Shown one piece after another: positions 35,386 through 45,806 of a stretch of 64,000 nucleotides of DNA; the first letter of the stretch is position 1; each line of letters starts with the position of its first letter. The position numbers and the translations under genes were made by a program. This DNA comes from Charina bottae (Eukaryota > Chordata > Lepidosauria > Squamata > Charinaidae), in assembly GCA_023362775.1 (NCBI GenBank), contig JALMGJ010000004.1, positions 83,473,798 to 83,537,797 of the forward strand, in the 5' to 3' direction. The notes beneath the pieces are model-generated. The model was not told the DNA's origin, made no database searches, and was given only the letters and a program-made list of their open reading frames with translations.

Positions 35386-35453
35386 CAGATTGCATACAGG
35401 GTCTGTTTTGGGCAGTGCCACCCCATCCAGTACCAAAGATGCTAAAGTCCTAG
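34974..35453 (+). pseudogene. R4/Dong-type LINE protein, pre-polymerase segment, fused into L2 sequence
   Basis: The open frame of 159 codons begins in an LEDKIKATQREVSQL helix-rich region. It continues through RRCTREAEAKKINALFIKEP, PTAETEQYWKNIWEKEKTHN and QDLRADHRNLPEQELPD, the segment upstream of the reverse transcriptase in R4-type proteins. The final 20 or so codons (from about 35385) are antisense L2 sequence and belong to another element. It is broken at both ends and non-functional. Confidence 0.65.
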
Positions 35454-35975
35454 AACCAGAGGGGCTCAAAACTGAAAGCCACCGAGTCTTGCCAGGGTTC
35501 AGCTGAAGCCTGTTGTTCCCCATCCAGACCCTCACAGCCTCCAGATACTGGGATAGGACATCCACAGCATGATTTAATTCACATGGGGAAGAGATGTACA
35601 ATTAAGTATTATCAGCATACTGATGATACCTCACCCCATGACGATGGATGAGCTCACCCAGCAGTCTCATGTAGATGTTGAATAGGACAGGGGAGAGCAC
35701 CAAACCCTGTGGCACCCCACATAGCAGGGGCCAAGGGCAGGATGTCTCCTCTCCAATTACCACTTACTGGAACCGACCCTGTAGAGAGAAAGTGAACCAG
35801 CACAACACTGCTGCCCACCCCCAATTCTCTGAGTCAGTCCAAAAGGATACCATGATTGATGGTATCAAAAGCCACCAAGAGGTCAAGTAAGGCAAGGATG
35901 GACACACAGCCCCCACCCCGCCCACACTGGAAAACATCCAAAAGCATGGCCAATGCCGTTTCTGTACCAAATATA
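35386..35975 (-). mobile_element. L2-type LINE internal fragment, minus strand
   Basis: Antisense to the reverse transcriptase middle: minus-strand text includes pieces corresponding to VRVWMGNNRLQLNPGKTRWL, SLVLDGVALPKTDPVCNLGV and, further upstream, the motif B region. It corresponds to about 15260-15850 of the better L2 copy. With the fragment at 32933-33688 it could be one L2 copy split by the intervening 1.7 kb, because the two fragments are collinear with a gap of only about 125 bp. Confidence 0.7.
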
Positions 35976-37385
35976 ATATGCTTTTGTTGTTTAGTCTTTT
36001 TATTTCTATTTCTATTTGTCTTTGTTTCTTTTTCCTTTTTTCCTTTTTTTGGGGGGAGGGAAGCATATCAGAGCAATAAATAATAATAACAATAAATCAT
36101 TCCAGATTGGGATACTGAATAGATTAGGCTACCTTTGAGGAATTTGGAACAGACTGAGCTCTTTCGGTTTAGGTAGTCTCTGAACATCCTCATTTAATCA
36201 TCGGCAGAGAACAATATTCAGTAAACATGTTCAGTGGATCCAAGAGTCACATTTGCAATGCAATTTGAATACTTATCAAGGTCTCAGGATATGTCTTTGC
36301 TATCTGTTGGATATTGGCCAACTGCTCCTGAATGATTTAACTGCTATTTACATACCTGAGCACAATGCTAAGTAGTCCATCATTGCTGGAATTACAGGCC
36401 TAGCCTTATCCATTAGTTAGAAACATACCCACTTGCACTAATCACCTTTAAAGCAATGTAAAAGCAATGTCTAGCTCATTATTTCTCAAACCATTTGGGT
36501 CCCTGTGCTTAATATTCTGAAAGGATGTTCTACTACAAGGTCATGTTGAGCTAACAATTTTTATAACTTTGTGAAGTATTTTTTTTAAAACTATGTACAT
36601 TCAGAAACTGGTTAGGTTACCTGCAAATGACAAGAATGTCAGGTCATTTTTTGCATACATTTTATTAATCGCCAATGAAATATGCATTAATATATAGTGG
36701 AATATATAAGGAAGAAAAGCTTGCAAAGCCTTTTGGGTTGTGCATCATGTCTATCATATAGAAATAAATAAACCCAGTCTGTCTCTGTCAGGATGGGCTT
36801 AACACCTCTTTATTAGAATACAGGTTTTCGTTTCCCTGTAATAGTGTCTTCAAGAATCACATTTCCCTCATGAGTTGCAATTATTCACATATATGAGATA
36901 AACTAAGAGGTGAATTTGAGGACACTATTTGATGATGAATTAGGCTATCTTTATACCCAAGTGACTCCAGCTACTGAGAACCAGACCTGCTGTTATTTGT
37001 ACATTCTGATCTTTTCATCCACCTAATCTTGACCTAAGTTGTAAGGAAGCTTACTCCACTTTAATGCTCCCCAGATATGAACAGAGTACACTGAGAATGG
37101 CCTATGGAAATTTCAGTCACATCTGAAAGGTACCAAAATGGAGAAGGTTCACTAAGGAATGGCAGAGCTACTGTATTTGTGAATGTTTATTATTAACTAC
37201 TATTAGCAACATTATCAAGAAGGCAAATTAGCATTGGAAAAATGAGTTCTATTGATAAAAAATGAATCAGATGTGATAAATTACTATATATACACACACA
37301 GACACATTTGAAATCAAGTAGAAAGTCATAGTCATGGACAATCTTTATTATAAGGTCATTGATCCAGACTTCATTTGAAAAAAAA
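35976..37385. other. Unassigned sequence
   Basis: 1.4 kb with no recognised gene or element. T-rich and A-rich runs near 35985-36055. Confidence 0.5.
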
Positions 37386-37473
37386 AACGTTTCCACTGAG
37401 AAAATAGAAATCCAGTTGACATGATTCAAGCTACAGACAATTCCACCTGGATGACTGAGAACCTTCATAGACA
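37386..37473 (+). mobile_element. Penelope-like element terminal remnant (family 1)
   Basis: These 88 bp start with ACGTTTCCACTGAGAAAAT and end exactly at CTTCATAGACA. They match the last part of the Penelope-like copies at 48113-48202 with about one mismatch, and include the 36-bp terminal extension. The hammerhead-like part is cut off at the left side. It shows that the 3' terminus of this family ends at the same base in an independent insertion. Confidence 0.85.
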
Positions 37474-37954
37474 AATTCTTCCATAATTTCCCAAGGACGG
37501 GTCTCAAACTTAAGAGTGGCACAGCATTAGTCCTTTAAAAAAGCCCAATAAGAGGAGGTTTCTGCTGATGTCTTTTCTTGGGATTTAATTGAAACATTGC
37601 AAGTTGCAGACCACTGGAGATATTAAGTTTACTGTATATAGTGAAAGAAATATAATTCCCTTCTTCCTTGAAGTATTTTTAAAATTGAATTATCTTTACT
37701 TAAATGAGAACTAGTAGAAGAAGAGAGAATTTCTCTTTAAATATATTTCTCTCTGTATTTCATTGGACTATCAATTCCATATCCAAACCACCATGGGACT
37801 TGCAGCCCCAACACATCTGGAGAGTGCTGAGTTGGAGAAACTGTCATAGTTGACCAGTAATATGGAGAGAGGAACAGATAAAAGGAAACTGTTCCTTCTG
37901 ATTTCTCACCTGTAAAGCAGTAGGTATTAATTGACAGCAAAACAAAGCAGGACA
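37474..37954. other. Unassigned sequence
   Basis: Nothing recognised between the Penelope-like remnant and the BovB fragment. Confidence 0.5.
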
Positions 37955-38349
37955 CTGTTGTTCTTTATTCATTCAGTTGCTTCCGACTCTTCGTGACTTC
38001 ATGGACCAGCCCATGCCAGAGCTTCCTGTCGGCCGTCACCATCCTCAGCTCCCCCACGGTTGAATCTGTCACCTCCAGAATATCATCCATCCATCTTGCC
38101 CATGGTCGGCCCCTCTTCTTTTGCCTTCCACCTTCCCTAGCATCAGCTTCTTCTCCAGGGTATCCTGTCTTCTCATTATGTGGCCAAAGTACTTCAGTTT
38201 TGCCTTTAATATCATTCCCTCAAGTGAGCAGTCTGGCTTTATTTCCTGGAGTATGGACTGGTTTGATCTTCTTGCAGTCCAAGGCACTCTAAGAATTTTC
38301 CTCCAACACCACAGTTCAAAAGCATCTATCTTCCTTCGCTCAGCCTTCC

Positions 38350-38388
<39 letters not shown>

Positions 38389-38463
38389 ATTATTATTATT
38401 AAACTTCTATCACCGCACCATCTCCCCCAAAGGGGACTCTGGGCAGTTTACAAACATAAACAT
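38350..38463 (-). mobile_element. L2-type LINE tail nested in BovB, with (ATT)n
   Basis: An (ATT)n array (38351-38400) and 'ctatcaccgcaccatctccc' with 'ggggactctgggcagtttac' interrupt the BovB coding sequence between 'ctcagccttcct' and 'ttatggtccagctc'. This is the antisense 3' end of an L2-type LINE, truncated to about 114 bp. Confidence 0.75.
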
Positions 38464-38829
38464 TATGGTCCAGCTCTTGCAGCCATAGGTTACTACGGGG
38501 AATACCATTGCTTTAACTATGCAGACCTTTGTTGTCAGTGTGATATCTCTGCTCCTAACTATTTTATCGAGATTTGTCATTGCTGTCCTCCCAAGAAGTA
38601 AACGTCTTCTGATTTCCTGGCTGCAGTCAGCATCTGCAGTAATCTTTGCGCCTAGAAATACAAAGTCTGTCACTGCCTCCACTTTTTCTCCGTCTATTTG
38701 CCAGTTATAAATCAAGCTCGTTGCCATAATCTTGGTTTTTTTGAGGTTTAACTTCAACACAGCTTTTGCACTTTCTTTTTTTACCTTCATCATAAGGCTC
38801 CTCAGCTCCTCCTCGCTTTCAGCCATCAA
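38410..38829 (-). pseudogene. BovB ORF2 segment after the reverse transcriptase core
   Basis: A 139-residue stretch covers the part after the catalytic YxDD motif: MMAESEEELRSLMMKVKKES, LKLNLKKTKIMAT, VTDFVFLGAKITADADCSQE, EIRRRLLLGRTAMTNLDKI, VKAMVFPVVTYGCKSWTI. This is the palm end and thumb of the RTE polymerase. The catalytic motif itself lies in the neighbouring broken segment at 38830-38915. The C-terminal few residues come from the nested L2 tail. Confidence 0.85.
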
Positions 38830-38913
38830 AGTGGTACCATATGCATATGTGAGATTGTTAATGTTTCTTCCAGTGATTTTAATTCCAGCCTTGTATTCAT
38901 CAAGCCCAGCACA

Positions 38914-39267
38914 TCACATGATGTGTTCTGCATACAAGTTGAATAGGTAGGGTGAGAGTATACAGCCCTGCCGTACTCCTTTCCCAATCTTAAACCAGTC
39001 CATTGTTCTATGGTCTGTTCTTACCATTGCTACTTGGTCGTTATACAGATTCCTCAGGAGGCAGACAGTATGACTTGGTATCCCCATACCACCAAGAACT
39101 TGCCACAATTTGTTCTGATCCACACAGTCAAAGGCTTTAGAATAGTCAATAAAACAAAAATAGATGTTTTTCTGAAATTCCCTGGCTTTCTCCATTATCC
39201 AGCGGATATTGGCAGTTTGGTCTCTAGTTCCTCTGCCTTTTCTAAACCCAGCTTGTACATCTGGCAA
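38914..39267 (-). pseudogene. BovB ORF2 segment: reverse transcriptase motifs 2-B
   Basis: A 117-residue open stretch: PDVQAGFRKGRGTRDQTANI, EFQKNIYFCFIDYSKAFDCV (motif A, with the catalytic D in FIDYSKAFD), LLRNLYNDQVAMVRTDHRTM, FKIGKGVRQGCILSPYLFNL (motif B) and YAEHIM. It corresponds closely to the BovB polymerase, which synthesises cDNA at the nicked target. The C-terminal YxDD portion follows in a different frame downstream. Confidence 0.9.
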
Positions 39268-39510
39268 TTCTCACCCCATGAATCGCTGGAGTCTACCTTG
39301 CAAGATCTTGAGCATTACCTTACTGGCATGTGAAATAAGTGCCACTGTTTGATAGTTTGAACATTCTTTAGTGTTTCCCTTTTTTGGTATGGGGATATAA
39401 GTTGATTTTTTCCAATCTTATGGCCATTCTTGTGTTTTCCAAATTTGCTGGCATATGGCATACATCACCTTGACAGCATCATCTTGCAAGATTTTAAACT
39501 GTACACTGTT

Positions 39511-40208
39511 AGTATACTAAATAACATTTAATTTCAGAGTTCTAAATCCACATATTAAATAAGTAAAGAGTTTTCAAAAAGCTTATCAGAGCAGCAGCTG
39601 TTCCCTCTCTGTATTATGTACACAACCCAGAGTGCTTCATATGACTTAAGAAAAAGCTTTGAATTACAACCTAATTTGGCTACCATAAATGTTACTTCTG
39701 AGGCTTGATATCTCTTCTTAAGGGAATGTGTATGCTTAGGTATCCTCTTGCCTCAATGCCCAATACAGTGGTTATATAGTGTTGCATATTGAATAACCTG
39801 CAGACAGATATGTTTAAGAATAGAACAACACTGAAGCTTATTTCTGTATCTATTTACAATTTTTGTATTATATCCCATTGCATTTGATTCAAAGCAGTGT
39901 ACAGCATATAATCAAACAATTAAATTTTAAAAACTCCCATACATCTCTAAAAAGAAGGGTTAGACACTGGCAGAAGTTGTCCAGTTTAGCTGGATCAAGA
40001 CATGGCTTCTTCAGAAGGGCGTATATCACTGTCTCCTTCAAATGGTTAGAACAATCTCCTCTCGCAAAGGAGCATATCTCTGCTAAGGTCATTGATGGAA
40101 AAATACAGTGGCCACCAGACAGGTCTTTCTCTCTAAGTATATGCATTATGGGAAGATTATGTTTCCAAACTCTGAAACTAGGGCTACCACACTTAGGCTG
40201 CAAATATT
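39511..40208. other. Unassigned sequence
   Basis: Two overlapping opposite-strand frames of 118 codons (39863-40245) are shadows of each other. I see no known motif in either and call no gene. Confidence 0.45.
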
Positions 40209-40223
40209 CAGATGAGTAATAAA

Positions 40224-40551
40224 GGTAAAGATTCCCCCCGCACATTTGTGCAGTCGTGTCCGACTCTAGGGGCCGGTGCTCATCTCCATTTGTTAGCTGA
40301 AGAGCCAGCGTTGTCCGAAGACGCTTCCATGGTCATGTGGCGCATGATGTGCGTGGAACGCTGTTACCTACCCACCAAAGTGGTACCTATTAATCTACTT
40401 GCATTTGCATGCTTTCGAATTGCTAGGTTGGCAAGAGCTGGAGCTAGTGCGGGAGCTCACTCCGTCATGCAGGGCTAGGGATTCGAACCTCCGAACTTGC
40501 AATCTTCCAATCGACAAGCCTGGCGTCTTACCCGCTGAGCCACCACGCCCC
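40224..40551 (-). mobile_element. Sauria-type tRNA SINE, minus strand, with 15-bp target duplication
   Basis: The duplication cagatgagtaataaa occurs at 40209-40223 and 40552-40566, perfectly matched. Read on the minus strand the element starts with the tRNA-like 'gggggcgtggtggctcagcg' (A box) and 'ggttcgaatcc' (perfect B box). It ends in a BovB-like 3' part ('agagtcggacacgactgcac') and then 'tttaccttta'. The BovB-like end is what lets the BovB machinery mobilise such SINEs. The intact duplication suggests a fairly recent insertion. Confidence 0.9.
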
Positions 40552-40566
40552 CAGATGAGTAATAAA

Positions 40567-41214
40567 TGTTACCAAAGAGATACATAGAACTCTAGCTCTT
40601 TGCTCTTATCCAGTGGTAATCATGATTTTTTCAGCCTAGAAATGTTAATCCTACTCTAATCCACACCAATAATCATACATTCCTATGCTGATTTTCATTG
40701 ATTCACTGATGTGCCAGCTCTACATATACAGCCATATTGTACCAGCTATACTCTTCAAAGAAATATTTAAAAGGAAGCTTGGATGGTGCTTAAGGATTAC
40801 CTCTTAAGTCCAAACTTAGTTTCAAATACTTCTTTGTATTTGTGAAAATAACATGACTGTCTCTTTGCTTTGTCAAACCATCATTCTAATTGCCCTAAAT
40901 CTTTATTTGGCAAGGTGGCTAAGCCTTCACTTGTCTATTCATTTTAAAGTGTTAATAAATTTCTATTAAAATTGATTGAAAAAACACAATATATTTAAGG
41001 TACACTGGAAACTATTACATATTACAGTTATGCATAATTTTTTCAACAATATGTACAATCTAATAAAACAAAACAAAGTATTAATAATTTTGCATTTAAG
41101 TATATCAGAAATAAATAATAGCAACAAGCAGTAAACAACGTGGTTATTTGATATAGTTAATGTAGTATATTATAGTATATTTTTATCCTAGCTTTTATAT
41201 ATATATATATAGGC
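40567..41214. other. Unassigned sequence
   Basis: AT-rich with nothing recognised; a short (AT)n run lies at 41196-41211. Confidence 0.5.
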
Positions 41215-41385
41215 AGAGAATACACCTAATACTCCTGCTTCCTATTTCACCCCAACAACAACCCTGTGAGGTGGTTTGGGCTAAGTGACTGGCTCAAAGT
41301 CACCCATCCAGCTTTCATTCCTAAGACAGGCCTAGAACTTACAGTCTCATGGTTTCTAGGCCAGCACCTTCACCAGTACACCAAA
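41215..41385 (-). mobile_element. MIR-like (CORE-type) SINE fragment, minus strand
   Basis: Plus-strand text 'acaacaaccctgtgaggtgg', 'ggctcaaagtcacccatcca' and 'cttacagtctcatggtttct' is the reverse complement of the core domain and tRNA-like head of the SINE type also seen at 8445-8690. It directly abuts the CR1 copy that follows. Confidence 0.55.
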
Positions 41386-42447
41386 CTTGTGTACTACAAG
41401 CAACCGAATCAGGCAGAAGATATAGATGAAATCTTTGTAAAACATATGGCTGAGGAGTCCAGGAAACACACCATTGTGATAATGGGGGATTTTAAATCCC
41501 CCAACATCAACCAGAAATGAAATTCTGCAGTAGGTAGATGGTGCAACACACTCCAGATGTGCCTTACAGATTTCATTCTCCAAAAGGTGGAGTAGTGAAC
41601 TAGGGAACCAGTTAATCTGGACTTAATACTAACAGAGAAGAAAAGGACACGTTTAAAATAATGGAGAGAGAGGCACATACCAAAAGCAGGAAATAGCCTG
41701 AATGGTGACAGGAAGGCTAAGGCTTAGAATGAGCTGAGCTTTACACTGCATTCCAAAATTAACAGACACACACAAAAAGGCATGTGTGTGTTTGTGTGTG
41801 TTGACTTATGTGTGAATCAAGAAGAAAGTCAGAGAAACCTCTGACCAGCTGGTTGAAGAAAATGGCAAGATGGTGATAGACAACAAGGAGAAGGCTGATT
41901 AATTCCTATTTTGTATCTTTCTTTTTGCAAAACGAAAAGGTGGTCCAACCAGCCAGAAGTTGCATTATGGGGGTGGGGGCAAGGGGAGAAGAAGAGAAAT
42001 GCAGGTTAAAATAGGCAAGGAAGTAAGTGGTGAAAGAACACAAAGTTACTTCCAATGAATTCAAGTCACCAGGGCCAGATGCTAAAGGAACTGGCAGATC
42101 CAATCTTATAACTACTAACTGTTATCTTTGAGAACTCTTGGAATATAGGAGAAGTGCCAGAAGATTGGAGAAAGCTAAGGCTTTTCCAATATTTTTTTTT
42201 AAAAAAAAAGGGGGGGGAGATTCAGGCGATTGCCAATCAACCAGCTTGACATCGCTACATCAAGCAGCGGATTAACCCTAGAAAGGACAATATGATTACT
42301 AGAAGCCAGATTTGTTCAGAAGTAGGTCATACCAGACAAATTTTATTGCTATTCTTGAGAAAGTGACTAGATAACAGATGAAAGAATGCTGTGGGGTACC
42401 TAGACTTCAGTAAGGCACTAGATAAAGTTGACCATAGCCTCTTTCTT
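41386..42447 (+). mobile_element. CR1 LINE, 5' half (plus strand), interrupted by L1
   Basis: It begins in the CR1 endonuclease (VYYKQPNQAEDIDEIFVKHM, then a VIMGDF motif at about 41470-41495). It continues through decayed coding text to the reverse transcriptase near motif A (a LDKVDHSLFL-like piece at 42420-42445). The sequence resumes at 56336 after a 13.9-kb insertion. 42431-42447 is the left copy of the 17-bp L1 target duplication. Stops and frameshifts predate the insertion as far as can be judged. Confidence 0.8.
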
Positions 42448-42724
42448 TTTTTTCTTTTTTTTAAAAATTTTATTGGATTTTAAATATACAAAGCTAAAAG
42501 TTAAGAATGAAATGAAAATAGAACTACAAATTAAGAGAAAAAGAAAAGAAAAGTGCAGTAAAGGAAAAAAAAAGAAAGAAAAACACAGACAAAGAAATTG
42601 GATGACCTCCGATCCAACTATGGTCATAAGAATAAAATAGATAGTTTGTTTTTACATGCTGGTTATTCATATAACATTCATATACTTTTCTTGTCTATTA
42701 TACTATATACTATTTATATATAAT

Positions 42725-43342
42725 CTAATCATCAAATCCCCATGTTAGCTTTACTCCTCCTGCTTTTTGCAAATAGTCCATCAATGGTTTCCACTCTTTG
42801 AGAAAGTAACAATTTGAATTATCTTTTAATAAGCAAGTCAATTTATCATTTTCTGCCATCTCTAATAATTTCAACATCCAATCCTGTATTGTTGGAACAC
42901 TTTGATTTTTCCAGTTTTGTGCATATAAGAGTCTTGCTGCTGTGATCATATACTGTATTATTCTAAAGAAATGTTTTTCTATTTGTTCCTCCCAAATTCC
43001 AAGTAAAAAAAATTCTGGTTTAAATGGTATTCGTATCTGTAGTATATTTTGCATCAATGAATGTATCTCAGTCCAAAATTCTTTTGCAATGTTACAAGTC
43101 CACCACATATGGTAAAAAGACCCCTCTTGTTTTATACATTTCCAACATAAGTTGGATATGTTCCCGTACATTTTTGAAAGTTTTTGTGGGGTCATATACC
43201 ATCGATACATCATCTTATAAAAAATTTCTTTTAAGTTGTAGCATAAGGTGAATTTTAATCCTTTAGTCCACATATCTTCCCATTGATGAAGTTGTATATT
43301 GTGGCCAATATTTTTCGCCCATTGAATCATACAATCTTTAAC
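42725..43342 (-). pseudogene. L1 ORF2 C-terminal domain (severed from the rest by the Penelope-like array)
   Basis: Last part of L1 ORF2: AKNIGHNIQLHQWEDMWTKG, FYKMMYRWYMTPQKLSKMY, then the cysteine-rich motif CWKCIKQEGSFYHMWWTC, typical of the L1 C-terminus and implicated in RNA binding. FRIIQYMITAARLLYAQNW, VPTIQDWMLKLLEMAENDK and a WGFDD end follow. The open frame extends upstream to 43408 only because the last 22 codons are supplied by the Penelope-like terminus (MIQATDNSTWMTENLHR). The fusion is in frame but probably fortuitous. Confidence 0.88.
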
Positions 43343-43355
43343 TTGTTCCTCTACC
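43343..43355. repeat. Target-site duplication of the Penelope-like array, left copy
   Basis: ttgttcctctacc, identical to 50876-50888. Both copies encode the same L1 ORF2 residues (..VEEQ..) on the minus strand. The L1 text is continuous once one copy and the array are set aside. Confidence 0.95.
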
Positions 43356-43441
43356 TGTCTATGAAGGTTCTCAGTCATCCAGGTGGAATTGTCTGTAGCT
43401 TGAATCATGTCAACTGGATTTCTATTTTCTTAGTGGAAACG

Positions 43442-43471
43442 TTTCGCTCCTTATCCAAGGAGCTTCTTCAG
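43442..43471 (-). ncRNA. Hammerhead-ribozyme-like motif, Penelope-like copy 1
   Basis: Minus strand: CTGAAGA, one unpaired A, stem GCTCCTT, loop GGAT, stem AAGGAGC, then GAAA. GAAACGTTTC follows as a self-complementary 10-mer, which would allow a very short stem III to form between two copies. Hammerhead motifs are known in Penelope-like elements. This one has an extra base before stem II. Confidence 0.55.
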
Positions 43472-43567
43472 TCTGAGCAAAATTGGTAAGGGAATCCTAA
43501 TATGTTCCTAGGTAGCTGTGTGACCTTACACCTGGGGCTAGGTCATGGTTATATTGAGATGTAATTT

Positions 43568-45583
43568 TTAAGTCCTTTTATCATCTAATGGAGGGTCGTT
43601 AAAATCACCATGCTGCTGTTGAGCTTCTGAAATGGTCTTAATCTTCCTAGGCACAGAAGACAACACGGGGAGGAAGATGGGCGAGAGTTTGTGCCTGAGG
43701 CCCCCACCTCTATTCAAGGAAGGATTTTCCAAGTTGGCATAAATGGATTCCTTGACCCCTCTCTCAAACCACCTATCTTCTCTGTCTAAAATGTGAACAT
43801 TAATGTCCTCAAATGAGTGTCCTTTTTCTTGTAGATGAAGATAAACTGCTGACTCTGGTCCTGTGGTGTTATTTCTCCTGTGTTGGGCCATCCTCCTGTA
43901 CATAGGTTGTTTGGTTTCTCCAATGTAGAGTTCAGAGCACTCCTCACTGCACTGGATTGCATAAACTACATTGCTTTTCTTATGTTTTGGAGTTTGATCT
44001 TTGGGGTGTACAAGCCTCTGTCTCAGTGTGTTGGTGGGTTTGAAATATACAGGTATGTGGTGTTTGCCAAATATCCGTTTTATCTTTTCAGACACGCCAG
44101 CCATGTAGGGAATGACCAGGTTCTTTCGTTTACTCTGAGTCTCAGCCCTATCTGTTGCTGTTTTAGGTCTGGTAGATTTAGATTTGGTGAAGGCCCAATT
44201 TGGATATCCACAGGCCTTCAGGGCTGTTCTCAGGTGCTGATTTTCATTCTTTTTGGAATCCATGGAGGTGGGGATGGTTTCTGCTCTGTGTGACAATGTC
44301 CTGATGACTCCTAGTTTGTGCTGCAGTGGATGGTGGGAGTCAAACATCAGATATTGATCTGTGTGTGTGGGTTTCCTGTAGATCCCTATTTCTAGCTTGC
44401 CACCGGTCCCAATGAGGACTTCACAGTCTAGGAATGCCAGTCTGTTGTCCTTGGTGTCTTCTCTGGTGAAGCTAATGTTGGCATCTATAGTGTTTATATG
44501 GTCCGTGAAGGCCTGTACTTCCTGGGCCTTGATTTTGACCCAGGTGTCATCCACATACCTAAACCAGTGGGTGGGCACCGTTCCCTGGAATGTGTTGAGT
44601 GCTTTCTTCTCCACTTCTTCCATGTATAAATTGGCCACAATGGGTGACACAGGAGAACCCATGGCACAGCCGTGTTTTTGTCTGTAAAAGTCACCTCTGT
44701 ATGTGAAATAAGTGGTGTTAAGACACAGGTCCAGAAGATGGCAGATCTGGTTTGGGTTGAGATGGCTTCTCCTTTCCAGGGTGCTGTCCTCTTCTAGTCT
44801 CTTCCTGACAGCGGATAGAGCATGAGTGGTGGGGATGCTGGTGAAAAGGGAGGACACATCAAAGGAGACCATAGTTTCATCTGTATCCAGTTTCATGATC
44901 TTTGCTTTGGAAACAAATTCTTCCGAATTATGGATGTGGTGTTCAGAGTGTCCAACTAGAGGTGCTAGTATGGTAGAGAGGTGTTTGGCAATGTTGTATG
45001 TTACCGAATTGATGCTGCTGACTATGGGTCGGAGGGGTGTTCCTTCCTTGTGGATCTTAGGAAGTCCGTAGATGCAGGGGATGGCTTCTCCAGGATACAG
45101 ACGGTGGTAGGTAATCCTATCGATGGAGCCATCATGTTCCAATTGTTTCAAAATGTCTATTGCCTTTTTCTTGTAATTGTTGGTGGGGTCTCTTTTCAGT
45201 TTTTCATATGTATGGTGATCCTCCAAAAGTGAGGTAATTTTATTGTGGTAGTCTGCAGTGTTTAGAACCACTGTACATCTTCCTTTGTCAGCAGGTAAAA
45301 TGGTGATGGTTTCATCTTTGCTGAGGGCTGTCAGGGCTCTCCTCTCTTGGACGGTAAGGTTGGGGGGAGGAGGTTGAGCACTGGACAGAGCTGCAGATAT
45401 TTTAAGCCGGAGTTGTTCTGCTTCTTCAAAAGGTAGGTGGTTGTTGTGGATGGCAGATTCTGTGGCTGTAATGAGCTCCACAACCGGAACTTGCTTGGGA
45501 GTGATGGCAAAATTAAGACCTTTGGCTAGGACACCTCTCTCTGGTTGGGTAAGTTCTCTGTCTGAGAGATTTTTCACCCACAT
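43568..45583 (-). CDS. Penelope-like reverse transcriptase with GIY-YIG endonuclease (copy 1)
   Basis: A 671-residue open frame. In order: SALTALSKD-like start and ILPADKGRCTVVLN (RT motif 1, residues about 95-110); YGLPKIHKEGTPLRPIVSS (motif 2); VSFDVSSLFTSIPT (motif A); GCAMGSPVSPIVANLYMEEV (motif B); WFRYVDDTWVKI (motif C, catalytic YVDD); LAFLDCEV and GIYRKPTHTDQYL (Penelope-specific thumb). The C-terminal GIY-YIG nuclease shows VVYAIQC...LYIGET, arginines in RRMAQHRR, and a conserved E near RWFERGVKESIY. Penelope-like polymerases are related to telomerase and differ from LINE polymerases in using this nuclease. The open frame continues upstream of the annotated Met to the truncation, so the true protein start is missing. 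No disabling mutation seen. Confidence 0.92.
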   Translation of the reverse strand: MWVKNLSDRELTQPERGVLAKGLNFAITPKQVPVVELITATESAIHNNHLPFEEAEQLRLKISAALSSAQPPPPNLTVQERRALTALSKDETITILPADKGRCTVVLNTADYHNKITSLLEDHHTYEKLKRDPTNNYKKKAIDILKQLEHDGSIDRITYHRLYPGEAIPCIYGLPKIHKEGTPLRPIVSSINSVTYNIAKHLSTILAPLVGHSEHHIHNSEEFVSKAKIMKLDTDETMVSFDVSSLFTSIPTTHALSAVRKRLEEDSTLERRSHLNPNQICHLLDLCLNTTYFTYRGDFYRQKHGCAMGSPVSPIVANLYMEEVEKKALNTFQGTVPTHWFRYVDDTWVKIKAQEVQAFTDHINTIDANISFTREDTKDNRLAFLDCEVLIGTGGKLEIGIYRKPTHTDQYLMFDSHHPLQHKLGVIRTLSHRAETIPTSMDSKKNENQHLRTALKACGYPNWAFTKSKSTRPKTATDRAETQSKRKNLVIPYMAGVSEKIKRIFGKHHIPVYFKPTNTLRQRLVHPKDQTPKHKKSNVVYAIQCSEECSELYIGETKQPMYRRMAQHRRNNTTGPESAVYLHLQEKGHSFEDINVHILDREDRWFERGVKESIYANLENPSLNRGGGLRHKLSPIFLPVLSSVPRKIKTISEAQQQHGDFNDPPLDDKRT

Positions 45584-45806
45584 GTTCTTTTTGTCCTCTG
45601 TGGTCCTGTTGTTGTTGTTCCTCCCAGTGGTTTCTCCAGTTCCTTGTTTCTGCTTGCTGCGAGAAAGAAGAATGTCAAATTTCTTAGTTTGCCTCTCCTT
45701 TGTCTTGTGATGCTGGGCCAGCTGTACTTTATTGCCAAGCTGAATAACTCTATCCAGGATTGGGTCAGGAAGGGTGGCTGTGAGTTCCTGGTGAAGGTTT
45801 TCAAAA

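Larger units (their letters stand above)
37955..39510 (-). mobile_element. BovB (RTE clade) LINE, 5'-truncated, minus strand, interrupted by an L2 tail
   Basis: The plus strand begins with antisense BovB 3' text ('cttccgactcttcgtgactt', 'catggaccagcccatgccag'). Reading on the minus strand there is reverse transcriptase from about 39500 down to 38830, then the thumb/C-terminal part to about 38000. A 114-bp L2-type tail (38350-38463) is inserted in the C-terminal part. BovB is known for horizontal transfer between squamates and other vertebrates. The open stretches are broken, so this copy is dead. Confidence 0.9.

Noticed and set aside
39863..40245. Two 118-codon frames on opposite strands
   Set aside because: They overlap almost entirely, show no known motif, and one ends in the SINE duplication region. 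Chance is the simplest explanation.
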